64,000 nt of DNA from Penaeus vannamei. Its lineage: Eukaryota; Arthropoda; Malacostraca; Decapoda; Penaeidae. A model generated the notes under the pieces. That model saw nothing but the letters and a program-made list of their open reading frames with translations, had not been told where the DNA came from and searched no databases. This document shows, one piece after another, positions 39,501-52,788 of the stretch. Location of the stretch: positions 19,104,770 through 19,168,769 of the forward strand of contig NC_091589.1 of assembly GCF_042767895.1 (NCBI RefSeq), written 5' to 3'. Every line of letters starts with the position of its first letter. Positions within the stretch are counted from its first letter, which is position 1. Made by a program: the position numbers and the translations under genes.

Positions 39501-40134
39501 GATTATCATCATTGTTGTTAATGATAAAGGAATTATAATGAAAATCATCATAACTACCTGAATCAATTTTAAAATCATCATAATTATCATTTAAAAGCAA
39601 AAAAGTTTTTTTTCGACCGTTCAAAACGCTGTAATAATTTTGCCGTTTTTCGACTTTTGGGATTTTATTAATTTTAGCCTTTTTTCATTATCAATGGACT
39701 CTATTATTATTATTATTATCATTATCATCATTACTGTCATTATTCATATGATTATCATCATTATAGTCATTATCGTCATGATTATCATTATTATAATTAT
39801 CATTATTGCAGTTATAATGATTATTATGCTAATTATTACTGTCATTTTCATCATTATAACTATTCCTATAATGATAATAACAAAAATGATAATTTTAGAA
39901 ATAATAATGACAATAATTCTCATTTTAATAACAATAATAATTGTCTTATTATTAATTTTATTGTCATTATTTGTATAAAAATTATTAGAATAGAAATAAT
40001 TATTGCTATTATTGCAGTAATTATCAAAATTATTTTTATAATTATCATTTTATTATTATTATCATCATTATTATTGTTATTACCATCATAATTATCATCA
40101 TTATTGTTAATAATAAAGATTTTATCATGAAGAT
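36447..40134 (+). repeat. Macrosatellite, plus orientation, about six monomers
   Basis: Cores end near 36955, 37435 (variant CCTTATATATAGACTG), 38040, 38550, 39140 and 39710. Region 37150-37960 is related to block H1. Region 38500-39480 recurs at 47490-48480. No gene is seen. Confidence 0.87.
38500..39480 (+). repeat. Higher-order block H4, copy a
   Basis: This pair of short monomers matches 47490-48480 at an offset of about 8.98 kb. Shared variants are the GAATATTATTATCACCATTA core exit, a frame-breaking gap in the ATY domain, and the following core ending in ATTATAAGTGTACTCTATG. Confidence 0.7.
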
Positions 40135-40456
40135 CTAAATAATTTTAGCGGGGCGTAGACCCAGTAGACTTTAGTTGTCTCGTTGAGTCCGGGCTCAACC
40201 GCGAATATGGAGTTTTTGCTCAAGGGAAAAGATTCGTCTGCAGTGAACAGATGTAAGATTCCAGTAGGTTCGGGAACCGTGTGTGTTGTGTAAGTGGGTG
40301 TAGGCGTTGTGTAAGAAAAGGGTGGAAGGAAAGTACAGGATGCATGTACTAAATGTTCGATGTGTAGGAGTGAAGATTTGAAAAGGGAGATAGCTTAGTC
40401 TGAGCGTCTGCGTGGACGTGTTTCAAAGAAAAAAGAACGATCATAGAATTCTTCTT
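40135..40456 (+). repeat. Short dispersed repeat, copy B (full length, about 322 bp)
   Basis: This is the most complete copy. It runs from TAAATAATTTTAGCGGGGCG through GTCTCGTTGAGTCCGGGCTC, GTCTGCAGTGAACAG, GGTTCGGGAACC and AGGGAGATAGCTTAGTCTGA to AGAATTCTTCTT, where satellite resumes at AATACTCATT. It lacks the 30-bp segment present in copies A and E. There is no poly(A) tail, no credible open frame and no clear terminal inverted repeat. It could be a fragment of a larger element carried along by the satellite. Confidence 0.85.
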
Positions 40457-42849
40457 AATACTCATTATAATAACAATAAAAATGATATTACTATTATTTC
40501 TATTGTCATTATTGGTATGAAAATTATTAGAATAGAGTACATTATTGCTATTATTGCAGTAATTACCAAAATTATCATTATAATTATCATTTTATTATCG
40601 TGTTAAAATCATAATTATCATTTAAAAGCGAAAAATGTTTTTTTTTTCGATTTTTCTCTCAAAAGGCTGTAATACGCAAGATTTTTCCGTTATTTCGACT
40701 TTTGGAATTTTATTAGTTTTAGCCTTGATTTCATTATAAATGGACTCTATGATTATAATTATCATCATTATCATCATTATTTTCATTATTCCTATGACTT
40801 TCATCCTCATTGTCAATATCGTCATGATTATCTTTATTATCATCATTATTGCAGTTATAATGATTATTATGCTAATTATTACTGTCATTTTTATCATTAT
40901 AACTATTTTTATAATGGTAATAACAATAATGACAATAATACTCATTAAAATAACAATAATATTATTTCTATTGTCATTATTAGTATGGCAATTATTAGAA
41001 TAGAGTTCATAATTGCTATTATTGCAGTAATTATCAAAATTATCATTATAATTCTCATTTTATTATTATCATCAGTATTATTGTCATTATCATGATAATT
41101 ATCATTATTGTTATTAATAAAGGCATTATCATGAAAATCTTCATAATTACCTGAATTTAGGATAAAATCATCATAATTATCATTTAGATGCAAAAAAGTT
41201 TTTTTTTCAACCTTTCTCTCATAGGGCTGTAATACGCAAGATTTTGCCGTTTTTTCGACTTTTGAATTTTTTAGTTTTAGCCTTTATTTCATTATAAATG
41301 GAATCTATGATTAATATTATCACCATTATCATCCTTATTGTCATTATTCTTATGATTATCGTCATTATTGTCATTATCATCATGATTATCATTATTATTA
41401 TAATTATTGTAGTTATAATGATTATTATGTTCATAATTATTGTCATTTTCATCATAATAACTATTTTTTTAGGGATAATTTAAGTAATGATAATTTTAGA
41501 AATAATAATGACTATAATACTCTTAGTAATAACAATAATAATGATATTATTATTATTTCTATTGTCATAATTTGTAAGAAAATTATTAGAATAGAGTTTA
41601 TTATTGTTATTATTGCAGTAATTATCCAAATTATAATTATAATTATCATTTTATTATTATTATCATTATTATTATTGTCATTATCATCATAATTATCATC
41701 ATTATTGTTAATAATAAAGGAATTATCATGAAAATCATCATAATTACCTGAATTCAGATTAAAATCATCATATTTATCATTTAAAAGTGAAAAAGTTTTT
41801 TTTTCGACTTTTCTCTCAAAAGTCTGTAATAAGCTAGATTTTGCCGTTTTTTCGAGTTTTGGAATTTTATGAGTTTTAGCCTTGATTTCATTATAAATGG
41901 GCTCTATGATTATTATTATCATCATTATCATCATTATTGTCATTATCGTCATGATTATCATTATTATCATTATCATTATTGCAGTTATAATGATTATTAT
42001 GCTAATTATTACGGTCATTTTCATCATTAAAACTATTTTTATAATGATAATAACAATAATAATAATTTTTGAAATAATAATGACAATAATAATCATTATA
42101 ATAACAATAATAATGATATTATTATTATTTCTATTGTCATTATTAGTATGAAAATTATTAGAATAGAGTTCATTATTGCTATTATTGCAGTAATTATCAA
42201 AATTATCATTATAATTATCATTTTATTATTATTATCATCATTATTATTGTCATTATCATCATAATCATCTTCATTATTGTTAATAATAAAGGAATTATCA
42301 TGAAAATCATCATAATTACCTGAATTCATGTTAAAATCATCATAATTATCATTTAAATAAAAATAAATCGACTTTTCTCTCAAATATTTTCCCGTATTTT
42401 GGGGATTTAATTAGTTTTAGCCTTGATTTCATTATAAATGGACTCTATGATTATTATTATCATCATTATCATCATTATTGTCATTATCGTCGTGATTATC
42501 ATTATTATAATTATCATTATTGCAGTTCTAATAATTATTATGCTAATTATTACTGTCATTTTCATCATTATAACTATTATTATAATTATAATAACAAAAA
42601 TGATAATTTAAGAAATAATAATGACAATAATAATCATTATGATAACAATAATAATTATCTTATTATTATTTTTATTGTCATTATTAGTATAAAAATTATT
42701 AGAATAGAATTAATTATTGCTATTATTGTAGTAATTATCAAAATTATTATTATAATTATCATTTTATTATTATTATCATCATTATTATTGTAACTATCAT
42801 CATAATTATCAGCATTATTATTAATAATAAAGGATTTATCATGAAAATC
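40457..42849 (+). repeat. Macrosatellite, plus orientation, about four monomers
   Basis: Cores end near 40750, 41310, 41907 and 42450. The 41907 and 42450 cores share the variant GCCTTGATTTC, and the latter has lost most of its first half. The array returns to the dispersed repeat at 42850. Confidence 0.85.
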
Positions 42850-43122
42850 TAAATAATTGTAGCAGGGCGTAGACCCAGTAGACGTAAGTTGTCTCGTTGA
42901 GTCCGGGCTCAACCGCGAATATGGAGTTTTTGCTCAAAGGAAAAGATTCGTCTGCAGTGAACAGGTGTAAGATTCCAGTAGGTTCGGGAACCGTGTGTGT
43001 TGTGTAAGTGGGTTTGGCGTTGTGTAAGAAAAGGGTGGAAGGAAAGTACAGGATGCATGTACTAAATAATGGATGTGTAGGTGTGTAGATTTGAAAAGGG
43101 AGATAGCGTAGGCTGAGCGTCT
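42850..43122 (+). repeat. Short dispersed repeat, copy C (right-truncated)
   Basis: The left junction (ATGAAAATC followed by TAAATAATTG) is the same as in copy B. The copy breaks at GAGCGTCTAC and joins the satellite core at CTTTCTCTCAT, so about 50 bp of the right end and the usual junction are lost. It lacks the 30-bp segment. Confidence 0.85.
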
Positions 43123-43867
43123 ACCTTTCTCTCATAAGGCTGTAATGCGCAAGATTTTGCCATTTTTTTCGACTTAATGGATTTATTATTTTTAACCTTT
43201 ATTTCATTATAAATTGACGCTATGATTATTATTATCACCATTATCATCCTGATTATCATCATTATTGTCATTATCGTCCTGATTACCATTATTATCGTTA
43301 TCATCATTGTAGTTATAATGATTATTATGTTAACTATTACTGCCATTTTCATCATTATAACTATTTTTATAAGGATAATATGAATAATGATAATTTTAGA
43401 AATAATGTCAATAATACTCTTTATAATAACAATAATAATTATATTATCATTTCTATTGTCATAATTTCTATGAAAATTATTTCAATAGAGTTCATTATTG
43501 CTATTATTGCAGTATCATTATAATTATCCTTTTATTATTATTATCATCACTATTATTGTCATTATCATCATAATTATCATCATTATTGTTAATAATAAAG
43601 GAATTATCGTGAAAATCATTATAATTACCTGAATTTAAGTGAAAATCATGATAATTATCATATAAAAGCGAAAAAGTTTTTTTTTTTTACTTTTCTCTCA
43701 AAAGGCTGTAATACGCCTGATTTTGCCGTTTTTTCGACTTTAGGAATTTTATTAGTTTTAACCTTGATTTCATTATAAATGGAGTCTAGGATTATTATTA
43801 TCATCATTATCATCATTATTGTAATTATTCTTATGACTATCATCATTCTTGTCATTATCGTCATGAT
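43123..43867 (+). repeat. Macrosatellite, plus orientation, about 1.3 monomers
   Basis: Cores lie near 43125-43222 and 43688-43790. The ATY domain of the last monomer ends at ATTATCGTCATGATAATA, where orientation flips. Confidence 0.83.
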
Positions 43868-44834
43868 AATAATAATCATCAAATCCATTTATAATAAAAT
43901 TCGACAAGTCGAAAAAACGGCAAAATCTAGCGCATTATGAGAGAAAAGTCGAAAAAAAAAACTTTTTCGCTTTTAAATGATGATTATGATGATTTTAACA
44001 TAAATTCAGGTAATTATGATGATTTTCATGACAATGCCTTTATTATCAACAATAATGATGATAATTATGATGATAATGACCAAAATAATGATAATAATAA
44101 TAAAATGAGAATCATAATGATAATTTTGATAATTACTGCAATAATAGCAATAATGAACTCTATTCTAATAATTTTCATACAAATTATGACAATAGAAATA
44201 ATAATAATATCATTATTATTGTTATTATAAAGAGTACTATTGTCATTATTATTTCTAAAATTATCATTATTCATATTATCCTTAAAAAAATAGTTATAAT
44301 GATAAAAATGAGAGTAATAATTAACATTATAATCATTATAACTACAATAATGATAATGATAATAACGATAATCATGATGATAATGACTATAATGATGATA
44401 ATCATAAGAATAATGAAAGTAATGATGATAATGATGATAATAATAATCAAAGAGACCCTTTATAATGAATAACGGCTAAAACTAATAAAATGCCAATAGT
44501 CGAAAAACCGCAAAATCTTGCGTATTAGAGCCTTGTGAGAGAAAGGTCGAAAAAAACCTTTTTCGCTTATAAATGATAATAATGATTTTAACATTAATTC
44601 AGGTAAGTACTATGATTTTCATGATAATGCCTTCATTATTAACAATAGTGAGGATAATTATCATGATAATGACAATAATAATGATGCTAATAATAATAAA
44701 ATGAGAATTATAATGATAATTTTGATAATTACTGCAATAATAACAATAATTTACTCTATTCTAATAATTTTCATATTAATAATGGCAATAGAAATGATAG
44801 TAATATCATTATTATTGTTATTATAATGAGTATT
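43868..44834 (-). repeat. Macrosatellite, minus orientation
   Basis: Cores in reverse complement lie near 43885-43975 and 44450-44570. The sequence reaches the dispersed repeat copy D at the ATAATGAGTATT position of the monomer. No gene is seen. Confidence 0.83.
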
Positions 44835-45155
44835 GAGAAGAATTCTATGATCTTGCTTTTTTCTTTGAAACACGTCCACGCAGACGCTCAGCCTCCGCTA
44901 TCTCCCTTTTCAAATCTACACACCTAAACATCCAGCATTTAGTACATGCATCCTGTACTTTCCTTCGACACTTTTCTTACACAACGCCTACACCCACTTA
45001 CACAACACACACGGTTCCCGAACCTACTGGAATCTTACATCTGTTCACTACAGACGAATCTTTTCCCTTGAGAAAAAACTCGATAATCGCGGTTGAGCCC
45101 GGACTCAACGAGACAAATTAAGTCTACTGGGTCTACGCCCTGCTACAATTATTTA
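44835..45155 (-). repeat. Short dispersed repeat, copy D (inverted, full length)
   Basis: This is the reverse complement of copy B end to end, from GAGAAGAATTCTATGATC to CTGCTACAATTATTTA. It has the same satellite junctions and also lacks the 30-bp segment. With copy C it forms an inverted pair around the switch near 43868. Confidence 0.87.
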
Positions 45156-46853
45156 AATTTTCATGATAAATCCTTTATTATTAACAATAATGATGATAAT
45201 TATGATGATAATGACAATAATAATGATGATGATAATAATAAAATGATAATTGTAATAGTTTTGAAAATTACTGCAATAATAATCTCATAATCTTTATACT
45301 AATAATGACAATAAAAATAATAATAAGATAATTATTATTGTTATTATAATGAGTATTATTGTCATTATTATTTCTAAAATTATCATTTTTTGTTATTATC
45401 ATTATAAGAATAGTTATAATGATGAAAAGGACTGTAATAATTAGCATTTTAATCATTATAACTGCAATAATAATTATAATAATGATAATCATGACGATAA
45501 TGACTATAATCATAAAAATAATGAATATAATGATGATAATAATAATCATAGAGTCCATTTATAATGAAATAAGGAATAAGACTAATCATATCCCGAAAGT
45601 CGAAAAAACGGCAAAATCTAGCCTTTTGAGAGAAAAGTCGAAAAAAAACTTTTTCGCTTTTAAATGATAATTATGATAATTTATCATGAATTCAGGTAAT
45701 TATGATGATTTTCACGATAATTTCTTTATTATTAACAATATTGATGATGATTATGATGATAATGACAATAATAATGGTGATAATAATAATGAAATGATAA
45801 TTATAATGATAATTTTGATAATTACTGCAATAATAGCAATAATAAACTCTATTCTAATAATTTTCATATTAATAATGACAATGCAAATAATGATAATATC
45901 ATTATTATTGTTATTATAATGATTATTATTGTCATTATTATTTCTAAAATTATCATTATTGTTATTATCATTATAAAACGCGTTTTCTTGATGAAAATGA
46001 CCGTAATAATTAGCATAATAATAATTATAACTGCAATAATGATAATGATAATAATGATAATCATGACGATAATGACAATAATGATGATAGTCTTAAGAAT
46101 AATGACAATAATGATGATAATGATGATAATAATAATCATAAAGTCCATTTATAATGAAATCAAGACTAAAACTAATAAAAATTGAAAAGAGAGGGAAAGG
46201 TCGGAAAAAAACCTTTTCCTCTTTTAAATGATAATAGTGATGATTTTAACATGAATTCAGGTAATTTTCATGATTTTCATGATAATTACTTTATTATTAA
46301 CAATGATGGTGATAATTATGATGATAATGATAATAAAATGATAATTATTATTATAATTTTGATAATTACTGCAATGATAGCAGTAATGAACTGTATTCTA
46401 ATAATTTTCATACAAATTAAAATCTAATAAATTCCATTAAGTCGAAAATACGGCAAAATCTGCAGCCTTTTGAGAGAAAGTTCGAAAAAAAACTTTTTCG
46501 CTTCTAAATGATAATTATATTGATTTTAACAGGAATTCAGGTAATTATGATGATTTTCATGATAATGCCTTTATTATTAACAATAATGATGATAATTATG
46601 ATGATAATGACAATAATAATGATGATAATAATAATGAAATGATAATTATAATGATAATTTTGATAATTACTGCAATAATAGCAATAATGAACTCTATTCT
46701 AATAATTTTCATACTAATAATGACAATAGAAATAATAATAATATTATTATTGTTATTATAATGATTATTATTGTCATTATTATTTCTAAAATTATTATTA
46801 TTGTTATTATCATTATAAAAATAGTTTTAATGATGAAAATGACCGTAATAATT
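45156..46853 (-). repeat. Macrosatellite, minus orientation, about three monomers
   Basis: Cores in reverse complement lie near 45550-45665, 46135-46225 and 46430-46505. The middle one is reduced and the last follows a short monomer. Private variants near 45290-45330 (ATACTAATAATGACAATAAA, AATAAGATAATTATTATTG) match, inverted, those near 42640-42690. Confidence 0.83.
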
Positions 46854-46949
46854 CGACTTTGGAGATTTGATTAGTTTTATCATTTTTTTCATTATAAATA
46901 GACTCTATGATTGTTATTATCATCATTATCATCATTATTGTCATTATTT
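46854..46949 (+). repeat. Macrosatellite, plus orientation, short piece before a gap
   Basis: The core resumes abruptly as TTCGACTTTGGAGATTTGAT after minus-orientation sequence, then continues to the gap. Confidence 0.8.
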
Positions 46950-47449
46950 NNNNNNNNNNNNNNNNNNNNNNNNNNNNNNNNNNNNNNNNNNNNNNNNNNN
47001 NNNNNNNNNNNNNNNNNNNNNNNNNNNNNNNNNNNNNNNNNNNNNNNNNNNNNNNNNNNNNNNNNNNNNNNNNNNNNNNNNNNNNNNNNNNNNNNNNNNN
47101 NNNNNNNNNNNNNNNNNNNNNNNNNNNNNNNNNNNNNNNNNNNNNNNNNNNNNNNNNNNNNNNNNNNNNNNNNNNNNNNNNNNNNNNNNNNNNNNNNNNN
47201 NNNNNNNNNNNNNNNNNNNNNNNNNNNNNNNNNNNNNNNNNNNNNNNNNNNNNNNNNNNNNNNNNNNNNNNNNNNNNNNNNNNNNNNNNNNNNNNNNNNN
47301 NNNNNNNNNNNNNNNNNNNNNNNNNNNNNNNNNNNNNNNNNNNNNNNNNNNNNNNNNNNNNNNNNNNNNNNNNNNNNNNNNNNNNNNNNNNNNNNNNNNN
47401 NNNNNNNNNNNNNNNNNNNNNNNNNNNNNNNNNNNNNNNNNNNNNNNNN
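46950..47449. other. Assembly gap, 500 N
   Basis: Exactly 500 N. Both sides are satellite in plus orientation. Confidence 0.99.
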
Positions 47450-49310
47450 TTTTTTTTTACCTTTCTTTCAAAAGGCTGTAATACGGTTGATTTTGAGGCT
47501 TTTTCGACTTTGGGAATTTTATTAATTTTTGCCTTTATTTGATTATAAATGGACTATGAATATTATTATCACCATTATCATCGATTTTGTCATTATTCTT
47601 ATGATTATCATCATTATAGTCATTATCGTCATGATTATCATTATTATCATTATCATTATTGCAATTATAATGATTATTATGTTAATTATTACTGTCATTT
47701 TCATCATTATAACTATTTTTATAATGATAACAATAATGATATTTTTTAGAATTAATAATGACAATAATAATGATATTATTATTATTTCTATTCTCATTAT
47801 TAGTATGAAAAATATTAGAATCGAGTTCATTATTGATATTATTGAAGTAATTATCAAAATTATCATTATAATTCTGATTTTAATATAAATATCATCATTA
47901 TTATTGCCATTATCATCATAATTATCATTATTATTAATAATAAAGGAATTATCATGAAAATCATCATAATTACCTGAATTAATGTTAAAATCATCATAAT
48001 TATCATTTCAAAGCGAAAAAGGTTTTTTTCCGACCTTTTTCTCAAAAGGCTGAAATATGCTTGATTTTGCTGTTTTTCGACTTATTGGTTTTAGTCTTTA
48101 TTTCATTATAAGTGTACTCTATGATTATTATTATAATTTTTGTCATTATTCTTATGATTATCATCATTATTATCATTATCGTTATGATTATCATTATTAT
48201 CATTATCTTTATTGCAGTTATAATTATTTTTATGCTAATTATTCCTCTCATTTTCATCATTATAACTATTTTTATAACGATAATAACAATAATGATAATT
48301 TTAGAAATAATAATGACAATAATACTCATTATAATAACAATAATAATGATATTATTATTTCTATTTTCATTATTAGTATGAATATTATTAGAATAGAGTA
48401 TATTATTGCTATCATTGCAGTAATTATCAAAATTATCATTATAATTATCATTTAATTATTATCATTATTATTATTGACATTATTATCATAATTATCATCA
48501 TTATTGTTAATAATGAAGGCATTATCATGAAAATCATCATAATTGCCTGAATTAATGTTAAAATCATAATTATCATTTTAAAGCGAAAAAGTGTTTTTTT
48601 TTTTTTCCTTTCTGTCAGAAGGCCGTAATGCGATAGTTTTTGCCTTTTTTTCGACTTTGGGGATTTTATCAGTTTTAGCCTTTATTTCATTATAAATGGA
48701 CTCTATGATTATTATTGTCATCATTATTGTCATTATTCCTATGATTATCATTATTATAGTTATTATCGTTATGATTATTATTATCATTATCATTATTGCA
48801 GTTATAATAATTTTCCTCAATATCGTCATTATTGTCATTATTCTTATGATTATCATCCTTATAGTCATTATCGTCACGATTATCATCATTATTATCATTA
48901 TTGCATTTATAATGATTATTATGCTAATTATTACTTCACATTCATCATTATAACTATTTTCATAATGATAATAACAATGGTGATCATTTTAAAAATAATA
49001 ATGACAATAATACTCATTATAATAACAATAATAATGATATAATTATTATTTCTATTGTCATTATCAGTATGAAAATTATTGCAATAATTATCAAATTTAT
49101 TGTAATTCTCATTTTATTATCATAATTATTATTGTCATTATCACCATAATTATCATCATTATTGTAAATAATAAAGGAATTATCATGAAAATCATCATAA
49201 TTACCTGAATTAATGTTAAAATCATAATTTTCATTTAAAAGCGAAAAAGGTTTTTTTTCGACCTTTCCCTTAAAAGGCTGTAATACCCTAGATTTTGCCG
49301 TTTTCGAGTA
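47450..49310 (+). repeat. Macrosatellite, plus orientation, with block H4 copy b (47490-48480)
   Basis: Cores end near 47555, 48120 and 48705. Near 48810-48900 an ATY segment is duplicated in tandem inside one monomer (two TTATGATTATCATC-type islands). Region 47490-48480 repeats 38500-39480. No gene is seen. Confidence 0.85.
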
Positions 49311-49367
49311 TTGGGATTTTAGAGTATTATTGGGATTTTAGAGTATTATTGGGATTTTAGAGTATTA
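49311..49367. repeat. Three exact 19-bp tandem repeats at an orientation switch
   Basis: TTGGGATTTTAGAGTATTA is repeated at 49311, 49330 and 49349. To the left is plus-orientation core sequence and to the right, from about 49362, minus-orientation sequence (AGTATTATTGTCATTATTAA). The unit combines the core segment TTGGGATTTTA with GAGTATTA from the other orientation, so the triplication happened after the flip. Confidence 0.95.
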
Positions 49368-49872
49368 TTGTCATTATTAATTCTAAAATTATCATTATTG
49401 TTATTAACATTATAAAAATAGTTATAATGATGAAAATGACAGTAATAACTAGCATAATGATCATTATAACTGCAATAATGATAATGATAATAATGATGAT
49501 CATGACGATAATGGCTATAATGATGATAATCATAAGAATAATGAAAATAATGATGATAATAATGATCATAGACTCCATTAAGACTAAAATAAATGCTAAA
49601 ACAAATGAAATCTCAAATGTCGAAAAAACGGCAAAATCTAGCGTATTCAGAGAAAGGTCGAAATTAAAACTTTTTCGCTTTTAAATGATAATTATGATGA
49701 TTTTAACATTAATTCAGGTAATTATGATGATTTTCATGATAATTCCTTTATTATTAACAATAATGATGATAATTATGATGATAAGGACAATAATAATGAT
49801 GATAATAATAATAAAATGATAATTATAATGATAATTTTGATAATTACTGTTATAATAGCATTAATGAACTCT
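49368..49872 (-). repeat. Macrosatellite, minus orientation, left of the LINE
   Basis: About one monomer, with the core in reverse complement near 49573-49682. It is interrupted at AATGAACTCT by the LINE. Confidence 0.85.
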
Positions 49873-52788
49873 GATCTGGCGCAAGGACCTATTGCAAAAG
49901 GCTTCAAGACGAGCCTCCAAGGCACAGGACAATGTCCAGGTTTCGCTACCGTATAGCAAAACTGGCATTATCAGGGCCTTGAAAACCCGAAGCTTGGTCC
50001 TTCTGCACAGGTACCGACATCTCCAAATACTCTTGTTGAGAGAGTTCATGACCCCTGCTGCCAGGCCAATCCGTCTGCTGACTTCATGGTCTGACAGCCC
50101 AGAGTTATGAACTACACTACCAAGGTATGTAAAGCTCTCTGTGACTTCAATGTCCTCGCCGCAAGCACGTACCGACTGAACAGGTTCTCCTATCAAGTCC
50201 CCAAATTCCTGGACCTTGGTCTTGGTCCAGGAGACCTCTAGACCCAGGGGCTTTGCTTCATTGCTAAATGCATCGAGAGCCGCCACTAGGGTTTCCAAAG
50301 ACTCAGATAGAATGGCAACGTCATCAGCAAAGTCAAGGTCTGTAACCTTGATATTGCCCAGCGTTGCCCCACAATGACTTTGAACAGTAGCTCTGCCCAG
50401 TATCCAGTCCATGCAAGTGTTGAAAAGAGTTGGTGCAAGGACACAGCCTTGCCTCACTCCTGAACTAACAGGAAAGAAGCTCGACAGGCCCCCACCACAC
50501 TTTACAGCACTTTCAGTACCAGTATACAGGCTTGCTATTAGTCCAATAATCCTTGTTGGTATTCCTCTCAGCCTCAGGATCTCCCAAAGTGACTCCCGAT
50601 GCACCGTATCGAACGCCTTCTTGAGGTCGATGTAGGCTGCAAGCAGCCCACGCCCGAATTCACGACGGCGCTCTACAATGACTCGAAGCGCGAGGATACG
50701 GTCTATTGTGGACTTACCAGGAGTGAATCCGGATTGCTCCAGTCTCTGGTGCCTCAGTAGATGGTCTCTGATACGTCTCAGAAGGATGTGGGCGAGAACC
50801 TTGCCTGGTACACTGAGCAGTGTGATGCCTCGGTGATTGCTGCAGTCCCAACGGTCCCCCTTCCCCTTCCAGAGAGGGATGACCACACCCCTCAACAGGT
50901 CAGGAGGAACGGAACCGGACTGCCAGATGGCAGCCAGGACAGCATGTAACCCCCGTGCCATAGGTTCACCACCAGCCTTTAACAGTTCAGCTGGTATGCC
51001 GCAGATACCAGCTGCTTTACCACTCTTCAGCTTGGAAATCGCCCCCCTAACTTCAGTTAGGGAGGGAGGGTCCTCACTGATAGGTGGATCTGGCAGCGGG
51101 ATCTCGACACTACCCGCATCCAAGTTAACTGTTGGTGGGTCAACCTGGTACAGCTGCTCAAAATACTCAGCCCAACGTCCCCGCACCGCAACAGGATCTG
51201 AAACGATCTGACCACTTACTGAGCGAACTGCTGTCACCTGTGAAGAGGGCTTGGAGTTCAGCTTTCTCAGGGCTTGGTATGCAGGACGAAGGTCATTTAC
51301 TAAGAAATGGCCTTCTACCTCCTCTGCAAGACTCCTAATAAACTGTTCCTTGTCCCTTCTTAACAGGGACCGAGTTCTGCGCACATGAGAACGGTGCAAT
51401 TCCCGATCCCCTGTCAGACGAGCCGCACGACATGCATCTGTGGCTTCCAGTGTCTCCCGCGAGATGGAATTCTGTACTGCTCTCGGGCGTACACCAATCG
51501 TATCTTGAGCTGCATCAAGCGTTTCACGCTTAAAGGTATCCCACAGAAGAACAGGGTCTGTCAGACTGCCAAGCACTGCGAAACGATCAGAGATTGCCTC
51601 AGCAAACCCGCGGGCACACTCCCCCTCCCTCAGCCTGTCCAAATGAAACACCCTAGGGTGATCATTTGACCGCTGGGGGGTTTTGAAGTGGACTCGGAGG
51701 GTAGCCACAACCAATCTATGGTCAGTACCACAGAACTCAGCACTCCTGTACACCCTGCAATTTTGAAGGATCCTCCAACGAGTGCTAACAAGTATGTGGT
51801 CGATCTCCTTGGCTGCGTTACCCGCATCACTGTACCATGTCCAGCGATGAGGGTCTGGGCGCTGGTACCAGGAGCCAGAAATCCTCAATTTCTGGGACCT
51901 AGCAAAGTCCCGGAAAAGGAGGCTATTCTCGCTACCGGCATCAGCTCCTGAACCATGGGGACCGACAGACATCTCATAGCCAGCTCGATCACAGCCAGAT
52001 ACCGCATTGAAGTCGCCCAGAACAATGCGAATATCTCGTCGGGGACATCTGTCTGCCACAGATGTAAGTTTGGCGTAGAACATCTCTTTCACGTCAAGTT
52101 TACAAACATCGGTAGGAGCGTACACAGCAATAAGAGACATGAAGCCAAAAGAAAGCTTCAATCTCAATACCATTATACGCTCATCAACAGGAGTAACCTC
52201 TACTACCGAGGGCTGGAGTCTGCTGGAGATGGCAATGGCTACTCCCTGGAGATGGTGGCCATCGCTGCGGCCCGACCAGTAATAGGTGTAGCCACCTACA
52301 CAGGTCGTGCCGCTGCCAGGCCTCCTCACCTCCGAGAGAGCAGCCACCTCAACTCTCAGCCTCCCCAGTTCCCTCGACAGTAGAGGCAACCGATCATCCT
52401 GACGCAAAGAACGGACGTTCCAAGCCCCCACCCTGACTTCCCGCCTGAGGTTCAGCCTCTGGCAGTCGCTCCGGGTGGATGCCACCTCTGCCACCCCCAC
52501 CGACGTTGCCCCATATAAAAGGGGGTGGCGGGCTGCGTGCCCCATCATCCACCTGTGAGGTTCCCGAGGGCTTTCCCCCACAAGCTTCACTCTGGGCTGG
52601 CGGCCACCAGAGCGCAGGCGAGACGGGTAGTCCCCGTTCCCAGCCTGCACTCCAGCAGTCGCCCTCCCAGCAGGGCCCACAGTCCGCCTCACTTGCTGGG
52701 TGGGAGGGGCTTTTCCCCTCCTCCCAGCCTCTCCATTTATATGTTTTACTACCGATTGGTTTATATCTGGGGGGAGGAGGACTGGCAA
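49861..52788 (-). pseudogene. LINE endonuclease-reverse transcriptase, C-terminally truncated
   Basis: The open frame has 975 codons and begins with TTG at 52788; the first ATG codons are residues 81 and 82 (52548 and 52545). The endonuclease (about residues 118-368) shows GAWNVRSL (Asn124), SEVR (Glu153), VYAP, GDFNAV (Asp259, Asn261), IDHIL (Asp330, His331) and GTDHRLV (Asp356, His357), the usual catalytic set of the EEP fold. The RT (about 590-850) shows GITLLSVPGKVL, GFTPGKST, AYIDLKKAFD (Asp721), SSGVRQGCVLAPTLFN and FADD (Asp822, Asp823). FTYLGS at 886-891 lies in the thumb/connection region. These match RTE-clade LINEs, whose endonuclease is often annotated as craniofacial development protein 2-like. 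All catalytic residues are present and the frame is uninterrupted, so the insertion is fairly young. The last codons, R-V-H-stop, come from satellite DNA, and a C-terminal segment expected after the CNRSLRQI region is missing. Confidence 0.9.
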
